This document shows, piece by piece, positions 1 through 13,500 of a stretch of DNA of 64,000 bases. A program made the translations under genes and the position numbers. How positions within the stretch are numbered: the stretch's first letter is position 1; each line of letters opens with the position of its first letter. Under the pieces are notes generated by a model that ran no database searches, was not told the origin of the DNA, and saw only the letters and a list, made by a program, of their open reading frames with translations. Source of the stretch: Ptiloglossa arizonensis (Eukaryota; Arthropoda; Insecta; Hymenoptera; Colletidae); the NCBI RefSeq assembly GCF_051014685.1, contig NC_135055.1:5196001-5260000 (forward strand), read 5' to 3'.

Positions 1-2030
1 CCAAACGAACTTGAGGCGCACGCGAACCTTCGACGGTGGCTCTATGTCGGCCATAAATATATTGGGTACCGTAAATCCGGCCGGCGGTGTGAGAGAATTT
101 CGTGTACTTTGCGTGATGTCAAAGACTTCCTGGTATGGTAATGATCGTGCGACGAATTATGCTTGTCAACGTAGACGCATAACGTGTCGTGGTAACGGAA
201 ATGTTTGTAACTGGGTATTGCTCGAACGACTTTTCGATATAATAAAGTGTACACGTTCGAGGATGAGAAATGGTCCTTGGACTATTGCGCTGGAGTATTT
301 ATACGTACGTACGTTTTATATAGAATTCGATCGTTAATTTTATATTATTTATTAATAGTTATACTTTTATAATTTACGAGATTAGTTAGTAATTTTAAAT
401 AAAAGATATAAAATAATGAACGTTTGGTTTTTGTTTGTATACAGTGTCATTAATTTGTTTTCTTTTTTTTTTAATATTTCGTTTAGGTTCGTCCGATGAA
501 GGTTCTATTTATTAAGTAACTTTGTATTCTTCACAGGCTCGGAATAGGGCAAATGAGCCGACGATGTAGTTACCTGGTCTACGGGTTGAAGAAATTTTAA
601 TAATTGTCTCGATATAGATGGGTAGAAATTATGAAAGAAGAGGATGATCTTTAGAGTTCTGCTCGTTGATGAGTTATTGTATTGTGCCTTCATTGACCCT
701 AACTATTCTGGTCTTCCGGACTCCTTTTCTTCGTCCTGGAGATTCACAGTAACTGCGCTTGATTTATATATGCAGTATTGTATAATTACGAAGAACGAGT
801 TGTCTCCTTTGTATTTAAAACTGTAATCCTGGGAAAACGTGTCCAACCGCTAGACACTTCCCATTCAGGAGGATTTGTACACGCGGTGTTTATTAACGAA
901 GTTATGAGAAAACTCACTATTACAGAGTCCTTTGGGTATGGAACATACGCACGTGACCCAAGGGTTACGTAAATTTTTCCCATGAATTATAGTGTCAATA
1001 GTTTTTCGAACTCGTCTTTATTATTTGAGATGTGGCGCAAGTATAAATTTACGCGGGTGTTTAATAAAAATAAGGATTTTCCTATCAATATTAATTCTAG
1101 GGTACACTACTTCTGGATTAACTTTAGTAAAGTATTTCACGTATGAAAACAAGAGTCACATACCTACACAGTCAGATTCTAATAGAAATTATTTCACACT
1201 ATTCTAGATTAATTTATAATAATTTGTGTACTTTATAACAGCGTGGATAATTACCCTCGACAATGTAGGGAGTCTTTAAGGCATTAAATGGTTCAGCGTC
1301 ATAAAACGTCTCATCGTACCCATCATTATCTAACCCGGATGCTAATAGCTCTAGCGTGCCTCAATTACACGTAAACAGTGGTGATCTACACCATAGCAGC
1401 TCGTGACACGGTGAATCAACCTGGTAGACACTCAAGTGTTCCCTTTTTCATTTTTTTAATTGACCATTCTCCCTTCTGGGACACTTTTCGCAATAGAGAA
1501 GAGTGTACCTCGTACACCTGTTGCGATAGACGTGCAATACTCGAGTTTGTCTTTGAATCTGAAATAATTTCTCTCAGTTGTACAAAATAATTTGTCAATT
1601 GAAATTTGGTAAATAATGCTTCACTCGCTTGCGATAAATACAAGGTGCAATCTCAAATTTTCCCAATCTTTATTTATCATCTAAAAAATATTCTCCTTGT
1701 CTACATAATTATAATTGTTCTTTCGATTTCTCAACTTTCCTCCGTAAATTTCTACTTCTGTACGTTCCCTGTCCATCTGTACATTTCCTTCACATTGACT
1801 TAAATATTCATATTCGTACTGTCTACTCTTCACGTGTCACTGGCAATTTTAGAGCTATCGCTATAAATATTCTGTGCCATTTTTTTTTTGTATCTGGGTG
1901 CATCTTATCACGATTATATCGTGCATTGCAAATTTGAATACCGCTTGAATAATTTATTCTTAATTTATCTCCTGGAGGATATAGACGGTACACGCTCTCG
2001 CGTGACTGTAATCCGTGTTGGTCAAGGTCG
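1..2030. other. AT-rich spacer, no gene recognised
   Basis: Only short, overlapping open frames on both strands, none with a recognisable domain, signal peptide or convincing splice structure. I see no RNA gene. The first 300 bases are somewhat less AT-rich and could be the edge of something outside the window. Confidence 0.6.
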
Positions 2031-2600
2031 ACCCACTGAAAACTCCAAAAGTGGCACTGGTGACCTACTGACAGATTTGGACGCGCGCCCTGGCCTCGGT
2101 GCGTGCACGCACGCACGCACGCGCCGCTCGCTCGCTCGCGCGCGCCCGCGCGCGCGTGCTGACCCACGGCGGGGCCCAATCGGTAGACCGTTATCGAGGG
2201 ACCGGCCGAGGCGGATGTGGCGCGCGCATCTCCGCGCGACGCTCGTTCGCAAGCGAGTATCGGACACGACTGTTTCACGACAGCGATGCTCGCTAACCAT
2301 CCACGACGTTAATAACAATGATCTCGTTCGATCGGCCGAATCGGCGGGGCGAGGAACGATGGCAGCCGACACGCAGCCTGAACCTGACCGTTACGTTCTT
2401 ACATTGGAACCGAGCGTTGCAAGGGTGCATTAACATAACGGCACGTCGCTATGCGTACTCTCGATGCTCGATATGTCGTGGACGACCCGAGTGACGTCGA
2501 TCGGCAGGGCCCGATACGCCGCGAACCGCGGCACCCGACGACTACTGTCGTTTCAGGTTCCCGAGTGCTACCGACGCCTGCGCAGATCACCTGGTAATGG
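2030..2600. other. GC/CpG-rich island with ACGC and GCTC microsatellite
   Basis: Base composition shifts sharply to GC and CpG-rich. At 2099-2160 there is a run of ACGC repeats, then GCTC repeats and alternating CG. Frames on both strands stay open here (for example 1823-2278 minus and 1888-2433 plus), but this is expected of GC-rich low-complexity DNA and the translations are Arg/Ala-rich without domains. It could be a promoter-type island, but no gene attached to it was found in the window. Confidence 0.5.
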
Positions 2601-2624
2601 CAGATTCTATGGAAAGAATGCTGA

Positions 2625-3420
2625 TATACAAAGTGTATGAGGTAATTTAAGATGACTTTGAGTTGGGGGATAGTAGTTTAGTAAGGAACTTTTGTGGATC
2701 CTTGTTGAATAGAGATGGGAGATCAGAGGTAGAGTGGTAATATGGATCCTTACTCATTTTGCTAATCTCCTTGGATTATGGACAGTAGAGAATGGAGGAG
2801 GTTGAATTTGGGGATAGTAGTTTAGGGAGGAACCTGTTAGGATCTTTGTTGAATAGAGATGGGAGATCAAAGAGTAGTGTGTTAATATGTGTTCTTACTC
2901 ATCTTGCTAATCTCCTTGGATTATGGACAGTAGAGAATGGAGGAGGTTAAATTGGGGGATAGTAGTTTAGGGAGGAACTTGTTAGGATCTTTGTTGAGCA
3001 GAAATGGGAGATCAGAAGTAGAGAGCAATATGGTAATATGAATCCTTACTCGTCTTGCTAATCTCCTTGGATTATGGACAGTAGAGAATGGAGGAGGTTG
3101 AATTTGAGGAGAGTAGTTTAGGGAGGAATCTGTTAGGATCTTTGTTGAGTAGAAATGGGAGATCAGAAGTAGAGAGCAATATGGTAATATGAATCCTTAC
3201 TCATCTTGTTAATCTCCTTGGATTATGGACAGTAGAGAATGGAGGAGGTTAAATTGGAGGATAGTAGTTTAGGGAGGAACCTGTTAGGATCTTTGTTGAG
3301 CAGAAATGGGAGATCAGAGGTAGAGAGCAATGTGCTGATATGAATACTTACTCATCTTGCTAATCTCCTTGGATTATGGACAATATAGAATGGAGGAGGT
3401 TGAATTGAGGGTTAGTAGAT
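2625..3420. repeat. Tandem repeat, about 145-151 bp unit, about 5 copies
   Basis: The sequence TTGGATTATGGACAGTAGAG recurs, with small changes, at 2771, 2916, 3067, 3218 and 3369, giving spacings of 145, 151, 151 and 151. Between these anchors the units share the order: TAGTTTAGGGAGGAAC, then GATCTTTGTTGA, then a GGGAGATCAGAG-like stretch, then a CTTACTCATCTTGCTAATCTCC stretch interrupted by small changes. More diverged half-units continue to about 3660. Confidence 0.9.
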
Positions 3421-3681
3421 TAGACTAGTTAGTAGATTAGTCTTTCTTTCTTCAGAAGACAGGTGATTCAGAGATCAGGAGTGTAAGAGAATGCGATAGC
3501 ATGAATGAAGGGACTGTGGACAGTAGAGAGCGATTGTGGCCTTGAGATAAGGGTCAGTTTAGGAATGAACTTGTATCGATACTTGTTGGTTAATGGTAAG
3601 AGATTAGAATATCAGGAGTGTAGGAGAATGTGATAGTATGAGTATGATACATTGTGGATAGTGTAGAGTGATCTTTGCTTA

Positions 3682-3750
3682 GTCAGACGGTTTACGAAGA
3701 TTGATTAAACCGTCAGACGGTTTACGAAGATTGATTAAACCGTCTGACCT
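3682..3750. repeat. 30-bp direct duplication of a palindromic unit (hairpin)
   Basis: CAGACGGTTTACGAAG begins at 3684 and again at 3714. Each 30-bp unit carries GACGGTTTA near its start and TAAACCGTC near its end, so each can fold on itself, and the outer arms (GTCAGACGGTTTA and TAAACCGTCTGAC) also pair across the whole block. It resembles a transposon end or a hairpin-forming insertion footprint. Confidence 0.8.
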
Positions 3751-6700
3751 AGTAGAACTTGGAAATTTTTCAACGGATTTGCAATCTTCTTACGTACATG
3801 TACTAACACTTTGAGAATATATGGATTGTTGATTTCTTTTTGCAACTTTTGCAAATGATTTTTTTATAATCGTGACCAGCATTTTATCAACTCAATATAC
3901 AAGTTTCAACAAGTACACATTTAGGTTAGGTCTGATTTGTTTGTCAGACTGGAGATATTTGGAGTAAATGAGAGAACATATGTCTTCTTGTGAGATCTTT
4001 AGGTCTGTAGGTCTAGGTTCTCTTCTCGAGAATTACGTAGTTGTATTCGGTAACCAGTGAGGTGAATAGTTCTGGTATAGTGTTCCTGAAGAAAGTAAGT
4101 TTCACTCTTTTCGAATCATTAGTTACCCTTGTCCCATCCTGATATTTGTCAAACATTGAATGTCTTTCGCTAGGGGATTAGTTATTTTTGTTATTAAGTA
4201 AAAAAGTTGGAAAATGGGTCAGGAAAATAAGATAGATTGATATCATTTATGAATTATAAAGATTATAATTTTTTTCTATGCCTTTTAAAAAGAACTTTAA
4301 AAAATAAATTAAATTATCTCTTTCGAAAAAGTGTGCTTCTGTTATCATAGAATCTATACATTCACCCTAAATTAAATACTGATATTATATTTAAACATTT
4401 CGATCCCAATTTGGACTCTTTTTGGTAAAAATGTTCATCTAAAATATAAAATATACAAATCCTCTTGAGTTTCACTGTAGGCGAGGTTGAAGCTTGAAGG
4501 ACAACGTTTTAAAGGTGACTGCATGTATTTAGGTACACAGATACACGAAGGACTGAGCACATGAAGGTTTGACTGGGCGTATAGTAATCGTAGAGCACTT
4601 TCTAAAACCGGTTTGTATTTCGGCTTCTGGTCGTTTCCACTGTCGAGTTTTTTCTTTTGAATCTTTCGTGTCAACTTTGCCCCAGGTTCGATGAACCATG
4701 AATGTAAAAGCAGGTTGGAATATCGATTTCGTTCCAGTAACTTTTTTTCATTGTTAATTGAGAAGCACAGAATTTCACTACGATGTCATCTTCAACGATT
4801 AACACATTTTTTAAATTTTTACTCAATTAGTAAGACACACGAAATACAAGTGTGCAAAGAGGCGAGGTGTAGTAAAAGTTTCTAAACGTAACGTTAAATT
4901 ATCTGAAAAATATCTAGTTTTCGTCACTTGGCGCTAACATTTCGGATCTTTGTGAATTTCATGTTATTACAACTGTTACAATCATTTTTGGGGAGAGTTC
5001 CGAATAATGAGTAGCACAGTAGGTCAAATGAACAAAAATCTCTTACCAGGAAAACCCATAAGTATGCATCGAGGTTTATTCTCAGCAATTTGTAAGCTAT
5101 AAGTACTGGTCAATTCATTACAGATTCTGTAATGTTGAGACAACCTGATTTTTCCAAGCATACAAAAATCTTGTTGAATATGTGTTTGGAACGTTGCAAA
5201 GAACACAATTAAAAAGTTCGATAAAAAGATCGTAAAAGACGCCTTAGCTGGGTTTAGTGCCCCAACCGGAATGAAGAATCAGTTTAAATGTTCATAGATT
5301 GCCAGTGTATATTTTTCAACTCTTGGTGTCCGATCTAAGAAATGCGGACTATATATATATGCTATAACCTAAATATTATAGTAGCTATAACATCGAACGT
5401 CTTGTCGATCTTCTCAGAAGACCAATAAATATAAACCAGAAGGAAAGAATTCAAGATTAGATAAGAAACAGCACTGTAGCTTGTTCTTTAATTATCAATA
5501 TATTTATTACCTTATACGTACACTGTATAAGATAATTTACGTGGGACGAAGACGTTAAATGAATAAAATTTTCAAAAATATCGATTCGGAAAGAGGTCAG
5601 AAGATTAAAAAAAATCTTTTTCGATAGGTCACTGTGCTTTTCTATTATAAAATTATCAGCACATTTTACTCGTTATCTTCTACGTAGCAACGTATTCTAC
5701 CTAGACGTTGAATAATTAAAACCGTTCGAAAATATCTATTTGGAAAGGAATCAGAGGATTCAGAAGTATGTTGCGCTTTTGTACAATTGTCAGCAATATT
5801 TCGTTCGGTTATCTTGCATACGCACCTTAAATATACGAACGTGAAGTGCAGAAAAAAATGTCAAAAATATCGATTTTACAAAGGGATCGTAGGATTGGAA
5901 AAAAGTTATTTTCGAAAATTCGGTACGCGTCTATTGACAAGCGATTCTAACCAGCGGTGCAAGGGAAAGCATGTCAGCCGAGAGACTTTTGTCCATCGTT
6001 TCGTAGCTCGAAGCGATCCCTCGATAATATCCAGGCGACCAGAGAACGTCTCGCGCTCGCAACAATCATCGAACGCACGCGGCGCGCGTTACACACGAGA
6101 AATTCTTTAAAAAGGAAGGAGGGCAGTGTTCGCGGCGTGACCTTCTTTCCGGGCGAAATACATTTTTAGTATGCCTAAGCGTGGTCGTGGCATTAACGAT
6201 AACAGCGATCGAGGAGGGATCGGGGTGGGGTGGGGTGGGGCGCGCGTTAACCGGAAACCGTGCGATCGACGACGAATCGTTGTCGCGGGTTGGCGAACGT
6301 CAACGACTCCGCGATGTCCCGTTCGTTTCTTGGATGTTTGTCGCTGGATCATGTAATTACAACGCGAAGATGATCGACGTTGCAAGTAAAACGACGCGCG
6401 AGCCTTCCAGGAGGAGACTTTTTAATAACTGTCGATCCACACTCTAATTTCTCTCGGTCGAGATTTGTCTTCGAAATTTTCTACCATCTTGTATCCGTTT
6501 ACACTACAACCGACAGTTGAGATTTATTAGGCGTTTCCTCGTCATTTTTCGAAGACGAGCTCTCGATCGTATAACGAGTTAATCGCATTTGGAACCACCG
6601 TCTTGGTTTCACGATACTTGTTATGTGTAACATTTGAGAGTAACTTCTGATGATATTTATGATGTATATCGTTTACTTTGTATGGGATATCTGTAATATG

Positions 6701-7150
6701 TAGAAGTGAAACACGATATATAGAGATTTATTATATCTATACTATTTTCTATCTAAACGGTTTAAATAAAATGTCAATTATTTTTATACGGGAACTGTTT
6801 AATATAACAGAATTAAAGTGTACAGAGATATTATTATAACTGAGAACAGATACGATAGGCAAGGGGAAAAGTAAAGAATGTCAATTTTCAGTGATTATTA
6901 CAGTATATAATATAAATATTTCATCGATGGTAAATGAGCTTATAGTTCTGTCGACTTACAAAAGGTAAAGTCCTTAATACATGGTGTACTGTTTGTAAAC
7001 TGTTTAAAAACATAATTTTTACTAAATTGTTCCCAATACCCAATCTTTATATTACAAACAGTATAATCAAATTCATCGAACTTGTTTTTCTTTACCCATG
7101 AACTAAAGTATCAATTACAAATTGAACTTTCTCAAAGAAGCTACTTTGCA
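3750..7150. other. Spacer, no gene recognised
   Basis: Mostly AT-rich sequence with short unconvincing frames on both strands. A GC-richer patch at about 5980-6420 contains GGGGTGGGGTGGGG at 6224-6240 and overlapping open frames on both strands without recognisable domains. Confidence 0.55.
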
Positions 7151-7153
7151 ATA

Positions 7154-7398
7154 TACCCCCTACCCCTCTCATATCTCACTTTTTGAACTTATAATTTTTC
7201 TGTTTACTCTACAGATCGGAATCAAGTATAGAAAATCGTTTATAAATACGTAGCAAGTTTGTGACAAATTCCCCTACTCCTACCCCCTACCCCTCTCATA
7301 TCTCACTTTTTAAACTTATAATTTTTCTGTCGACTCTACAGATCGGAATCAAGTATAGAAAATCGTTTATAAATACGTAGCAAGTTTGTGAAAAATTC
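7154..7398. repeat. Tandem duplication of a 127-bp unit
   Basis: TACCCCCTACCCCTCTCATA starts at 7154 and recurs at 7281. The following sequence, through ATCGGAATCAAGTATAG and CGTAGCAAGTTTGTG, is repeated almost exactly in both copies with only a few substitutions. Confidence 0.9.
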
Positions 7399-7399
7399 C

Positions 7400-9345
7400 T
7401 TAATGATTCCTAGTGTGTGGATACTTTTGGGGCCCATTGTTTGCGATCCATCGGGTTTTTCCGGGCCTGCTACGAAACACGTACGGTCGATCGGAGATTT
7501 CGAGGGAACGTGGGGCCCTCGTATGAATTCGGGACGTGGTTGTAGAGAAATCGTCCGTAAAAGCGTCTCTCGAAGGATTCGTGACGCGTTTGTTCGGATT
7601 TCGACTATGGGGCACCCTGCCCCCTCGCTATTCCCGTTAGCGACTTTTGGTCGTTTCCAGGATAATGTATCCCCGAGCGTCGATCGACACCGTTCCTGGA
7701 AATATCCGATTCGCGTTATCTGTGGTGATCTTTTCAATCGGAGAAAAAAAAAAGCAGAAGGATAAAGTCGAAACCGGAATAGCAATCCACTTAGAAGTCG
7801 ACAGGACGACAAGTCAACGACTATTAAAATCATCTAACCGACTTTTATGGAAATTCAGTTTCGTGTTTCAACGCTCTCGAACCGAGAGATTAATAAATAT
7901 GTAAATCCTTTGACATTTGTAGCAGCGGTGATTGCAACGAGGTTGAAATTGTGACACGAATACATACATAAATTACGAAACAGGAAACATAATTGTGACG
8001 TATAAAGTACGCAAAAGAAACGAAAGAAAAAATAATCTCCCAACGATCTGTGTTTATTTTTCTACATACTTTTACCGTACCATATTCTTTCTTAACCTGA
8101 AATCCTTTTTGTTCTTAAATTTTTTTAGAATTCTTTTCACGCTAGACTTTTGCGTATTTACGTAGTATTAATCGATACTAATTTGTATACGATTCAATCG
8201 TGACGAAATAAACCTTTACTGGGGATTTATTATTCACTCTCTCGAAGATCTTGATAGTATTGGATTTTCTGTAATACACAACCCCTGAACAACACCATTT
8301 TTACTCTCTGAACACTTTGGTAGTTCCACGTTAATCATCGAAGAATAATTTCCATATTTTCAATCAATTTTCCATCGTGTCATTTGACTTGCTCTCAGTT
8401 TTACTAAGTAACAGTTCCAACCTGGCCAATGATATCATATCCACGCGTTAAAATCACCATTTCACTACTTCATTGTACAAAAAAGAAAAAAGAAAAACAA
8501 ACTTCAGCAAATTGGCCGGACTCTCCATCCATTAGTTTCACTGTTCGTTTTCTCATAAATGTCAACAAATCTCTCCGCGTTAACAAATAATACAATCCCG
8601 TAACCGTTTTTCTCGACACCTTAGGAAATCCCACCGCGGGTCGGTGCTCATATTTCACAGCCTAGTTAAGCGATAATTTTCACGTCGCCGCATAAACAAT
8701 TCGCCTCGCTAATTCATCCCGAGCTATCGCCTATTTATCTCCTCTTAATCCCATACGGAATATTCAATGTAAACGGTAAACTTGAAAGAAACACTATCGC
8801 TATCGTCCTCTCTAAATCAATCCTCGCCAAGCCACGTAGAAACACCTGTGGATCTCGTTTCGTGAATCGTTTAACGGCTATCGGGATTTGCCGGAGTAGC
8901 CAACGACCAATGAACAATGGAATCACGAGTTAGATAAAAAGAGAGGAACAGTGGGCGCGCACGTATCGTCAGCCGAAATTCCAATCGGTGAAATCGGTAG
9001 TCGTTAGTCCCGCGTCGAATTCGATCGGATTTGAATGGCGGCAGTCGCCGTTTCCAGAGGAGAAAGAGACGGTCGGTTGGCGGGAGCGGAACCGACGAAT
9101 GAGCGGACGTGGAAGAGAGGAAGGTGGAAAGGAACGGACAGACGGATGGCCGGGTAACCCAGATTGCATCAGTCCAGCCGATCCCGCGAAGACTCGTCAG
9201 TACCGAGTCGACCGTCGCGCTTGATTCTCGATCGTTCGTTCTGCGCCCCGCTGTGATCCGACGATCGCTGAGAAACACCTGGACCTGGACCACACCGTAC
9301 GATCAATACCGAAGATCGTTTCATCGAGATCGAGGGAAGGGTTGA
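7400..9345. other. Spacer with GC-richer patches, no gene recognised
   Basis: GC-richer patches at about 7430-7700 and 8940-9340 hold overlapping open frames on both strands (for example 7336-7833 minus, 8871-9293 minus) without domains or signal peptides. The second patch runs into the tandem repeats upstream of the first Osiris-like gene and could be part of its regulatory region. Confidence 0.5.
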
Positions 9346-10380
9346 TGTCATCTACGCGTTGTGACAGTGAGTACACCGACCACTCGCGGCCAGACACGTC
9401 TCGAATCAAGGATTCCTACGATGAATCAGAGTGGCAGGTCACCGAGAGTCCCCCAACACCGGTAGATCTCGTAAAAAGTACCCATAGTAGCCTCAGAGAG
9501 TCGTGTAGAGCCAAGTTCCAAGGACAGTAGTAACACTGATCCCTCGTTACGGATAATTTTCAAATGAGAAACTCTAGTGATTAATTAGAGTGGCAGGTTC
9601 CTGATAATCATTCTATATGGCTGAATTCTATAACAAATACCAAGAATACCTGGAGGGTCGTGTAGAGTCAGGTTAGATCGTTCCAGACGCGCCGTGACAG
9701 TGAGTACATTGGCCCCTCGTGGCAGACACTTTCAGTATCGAGGATTCTAACGATCGATCGGGCTAGCAGGTCTCCGAGAGTCCTTCAACACAGGTGAATA
9801 TTATAAAAAGTATCAAGTACACCTGTAGGGTCATGTAGAGTTAGGTTAGATCGTTCCAAACGCGCCGTGATAGTGAGTACACTCGTCCTTAGTGACAGAC
9901 ATTTTCGATATCAAGGATTCTACCGATTAATCGGACTAGCAGGTCTCCGAGAGTCCTTCAACACAGGTGAATATTATAAAAAATAGCAAGTACACCTGTA
10001 GGGTTGTATAGAGTTAGGTTAGATCGTTCCAGACGCGCCGTGATAGTGAGTACCCTCGTCCTTAGTGACAGACATTTTCGATATCAAGGATTCTACCGAT
10101 TAATCGAACTAGCAGGTCTCCGAGAGTCCTTCAACACAGATGAATACTATAGAAAGTACCAAGTGCACCTGTAGGGTTGTATAGAGTTAGGTTAGATCGT
10201 TCCAGACGCGCTGTGACAGTGACCTCTCGTGGCAGACATCTCTCGAATCGTGAATACTACCGATCAGTTAAACCGGCAGGTCCCTTACAGTCGTCCAACA
10301 CGCGTGAATCCCATAGAAAGACCCGATACTCTACAAGGATTGTGCAGAATCAGGTTCGATGGTTTCAGGAGGACGTCGAG
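9345..10380. repeat. 173-bp tandem repeat array upstream of gene A
   Basis: The anchor GTTCC(A)GACGCGCCGTGA recurs at 9680, 9853, 10026 and 10199, exactly 173 bp apart. A more diverged unit is anchored at about 9515, and partial matches extend from about 9345 and to about 10380. Each unit includes GTGACAGTGAGTAC, AAGGATTCTACCGAT, GCAGGTCTCCGAGAGTCC and TAGAGTTAGGTTAGATCG. The array stops about 120 bp before the start codon at 10501, so it may overlap the promoter or the 5' untranslated region. Confidence 0.9.
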
Positions 10381-10500
10381 TGAGCTCAGCGGACCGAGAT
10401 GCAGCTGTCTTTCGGCGGTAAAAGTAGCTAGCCGCGCGTGAGACAGAGCGAGGAGTCAGCCGAGAGAAAGAGAGAGGACAGTGTCTAGCTAGAGGAGATC

Positions 10501-13500
10501 ATGGTTGGACCGAGAGACGGCGCGATCCTGGTGATCTTGGGGTTCGCGTGGCTCCAAGTGGCGGTTGGGGTCAAGGACCACGCGGCGGCCTTGAACGAGA
10601 CCGATCATCCAACGAACGACGATCCCATCGCGAACGAGGTGTCGTTTTCCAACGAGATACTGGACCATCCGCATAGAATGCCGGGGAAACCGAGCAAGTT
10701 CGATTTGAACGCGAGTCAAACGATTGAGATCGACGACGACAGGTCGCGTTACCAGATCGAGTCGATCGAGGCGGTGAACGCCACCGTGTCTCCCACGGAG
10801 TCCACACGGAAGGACCTTATCCAGCTGATGGACCGGCTGTCCGCCATCGACGCGTACAACGTGACGGAGAGCGTGCAGATTGTACGGAACCATGGCTCCG
10901 TGGCGAGGAGAGACGAAAAAGGTAACGACGGGACAGACGCAAGCCTACTCGATAAAGTACGCCGGTACGCCAGAGAACACGTGGTAAAGATACGTCTGAG
11001 CCAGGAGTTAATTCCTGCCAGAAAAGCTAGAACCTTCTTCAACGGTGAGTTCACGGAACGTCGAGTCACGCTTTCGTAACTTGCGTATGTTGTGTTGTTA
11101 AACCCCTCGGGTACGTCGATGTTGCTATGGAGGGACTCCCTCCACTGTCGCCTTCGCGAACGATTCGAGATTTGCTTTGTCGCTGGTGTTCGCTGGAATG
11201 TGGCGAACTTGTAGGCGGGCCTTGATCGTGGCTCGTGTTTTCGACGAGGACCGCTGGGAATGTTACAGGGGCCCCGGGACCGTGGCTCGGGAAAGTGGGG
11301 GACACGTTTTTGAGTCGACTTTCTCGAAACGAGAATAGCGACATGGTAGAGGAAGTGAAAGAGAAAAGCAAACGGAAGTTAGAAATCCGCTTTCATACCT
11401 GGGTATTTTTACTGGTTCGTCAAACTCGAGGTCTTTCGGGAGGGGGAGGGGGGATTTGTTGGGTATTAGCTTCTCGCACTTGCATCGATTGAACTCGATG
11501 CAGGATCGATGTTTCGTTTAACGAGATTCGAGAGATCTATGAACTGGATTAGAATTTTCTGATGTTTCTCGCGCAGAGTTCTCTCAAGGTTCTTTTTATT
11601 GTACAATGGACACTGGATGTGCATTTGTAAATATGTACGTATTAATGTGATCGTTGTTATTCATTTTAAATTTAAGGAATTTCACTATTTTCATGTACGA
11701 GGTGAACCGATAAGAACTGCTGTTTGAAATGTCTCGTCTGTTGATTCGGTCAAAAAATATTTTGTACGAATTGCGTTGTATTCGAGAGGATCCATTCAAG
11801 TAATGTTTGTTTAATTTTTTGTGTCTTATATTTTTTGGAGATATCAAGGAAATCTTGAAATATGTTCTTAAGACCATCTGAAGATCAGTGTCATTTAAAA
11901 ACTGAAGGTCACTTTGGTATCTCTAAAAATATAAGACTGTAAGAATTTAAAAATTCGTTCAATGGACTCCCTTGAATACAATATTACATTTACTGGATAG
12001 CGAGATATTTCAAATGGCAATTCTCACTCACCCTGAATACCTAACAAACCAAGTAATGGAAAAAATAGTTGTCTTGGAAACCATTGTACGCATTACGTAC
12101 AGTCTATAACCGTGAGAAGTAAAAAAATTCTTTTGTTAGACGTTTTACACGATTTGCACAATTCTTCTTGTCCATTTTGGTACTGAGACTACAATAAATA
12201 AAACCTTGAGTACACCCGTCGCGGTCGAAACTTTGAAAACAGTAAACTGTTTCGCGTAATTCAATTTATTGAAAAATAATTTTAATCTACCTTAGCGTAT
12301 TCCCAACGATATTCTCACGTGATTTAATTTATCGAAAAATAATTTTAATCTACCTTAGTGTATTCCCAACGATATTCGAGATCAAGTATTGATATGGAAC
12401 TACATTCGAAAGTTCGTTGAGTTCTCGACTGCGAATTGTTAAAGTATTCGTCGAGTGTCATGGGGTCGGTTGCCATGGTCAAGGCCCAAATACGCTTTGA
12501 AACTAAAAACGAATCATGTATATACACGCAGCTCTGTGTTTGTCAGAGTGTACGATCGTAATAACAATAGAATGCAACGACTGCGTCGTATATAATGAGA
12601 AATCGACGCACGAAAAATGGACGCTTTTCACATCACTGATTGGCTTTCTCTGTGTGCGCTGAAAACGGTTAACGAGGCTTGGTCACACCGCTGATTGGCA
12701 AATACATGTACGTTCGGCTTGATACCGCGCGTGCGCGTTGATCACGAGCACCGAATTGGAATTGGTTGCGCCGATTCTAAATTTCAACGAGTGATTTTCA
12801 GCTCGGCGTTATGGAGCGCGTGAAACCGAGGACGAGAGAATAGGCTGGCTGCAGCATGGCTTTCAGGACTAACCACAGGGCTTTAATTTGCTGGTACTTT
12901 TGCTTTCAGCCATCTTTCAGGGAAAGAGTACCTTTTTAACAGGATTCGGACTTGGTTTTCTAGCGTTTGGCCTGAAGAAGCTGCTGCTACCGTTGATTTT
13001 CGGTGTGCAGATCATTAAGAGCATTCTGCTGGCGCTCTTCCTGCCCAGCATCATCGGCAGTGTCGGTAATATACTTGGTAAAGGTGCGTAACAACACTAA
13101 ATGCAATTAACCCTTTGCAGAGATACTTTTCCAAAGAGCAGATTTATCGTTATTGAAATTAAACGAGATTTTCTGTGGATAAATTTGAGTATTTAGAACC
13201 TCGAGGAACAATTCGACACATTTTTCATAGCGAGTGACCCTAATGATACGTTGCTCGATAAGTTTTGTCGTTCGATAAGAAATGGAGCTATTAGGTTCGT
13301 CGTTTCATTTTTCGAAAGATGGTACTACTGTTTGATGAACATGTGTGAAGTTTCGTGTAAAGATCTGTCGATTCGTTCGTATATTTACAGTTATTCAAAG
13401 TAGAAGTGTCATGGTATTTTTTAACAAAAAACGACAAAACTTATCGAACAATCTAGATTCAATGTCCCTTGGTAAGGTACTAAATTATCTTGTATCTGTG

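Noticed and set aside
1823..2433. Overlapping 151- and 181-codon frames on opposite strands
   Set aside because: GC-rich low-complexity sequence with ACGC/GCTC repeats; no recognisable protein features.
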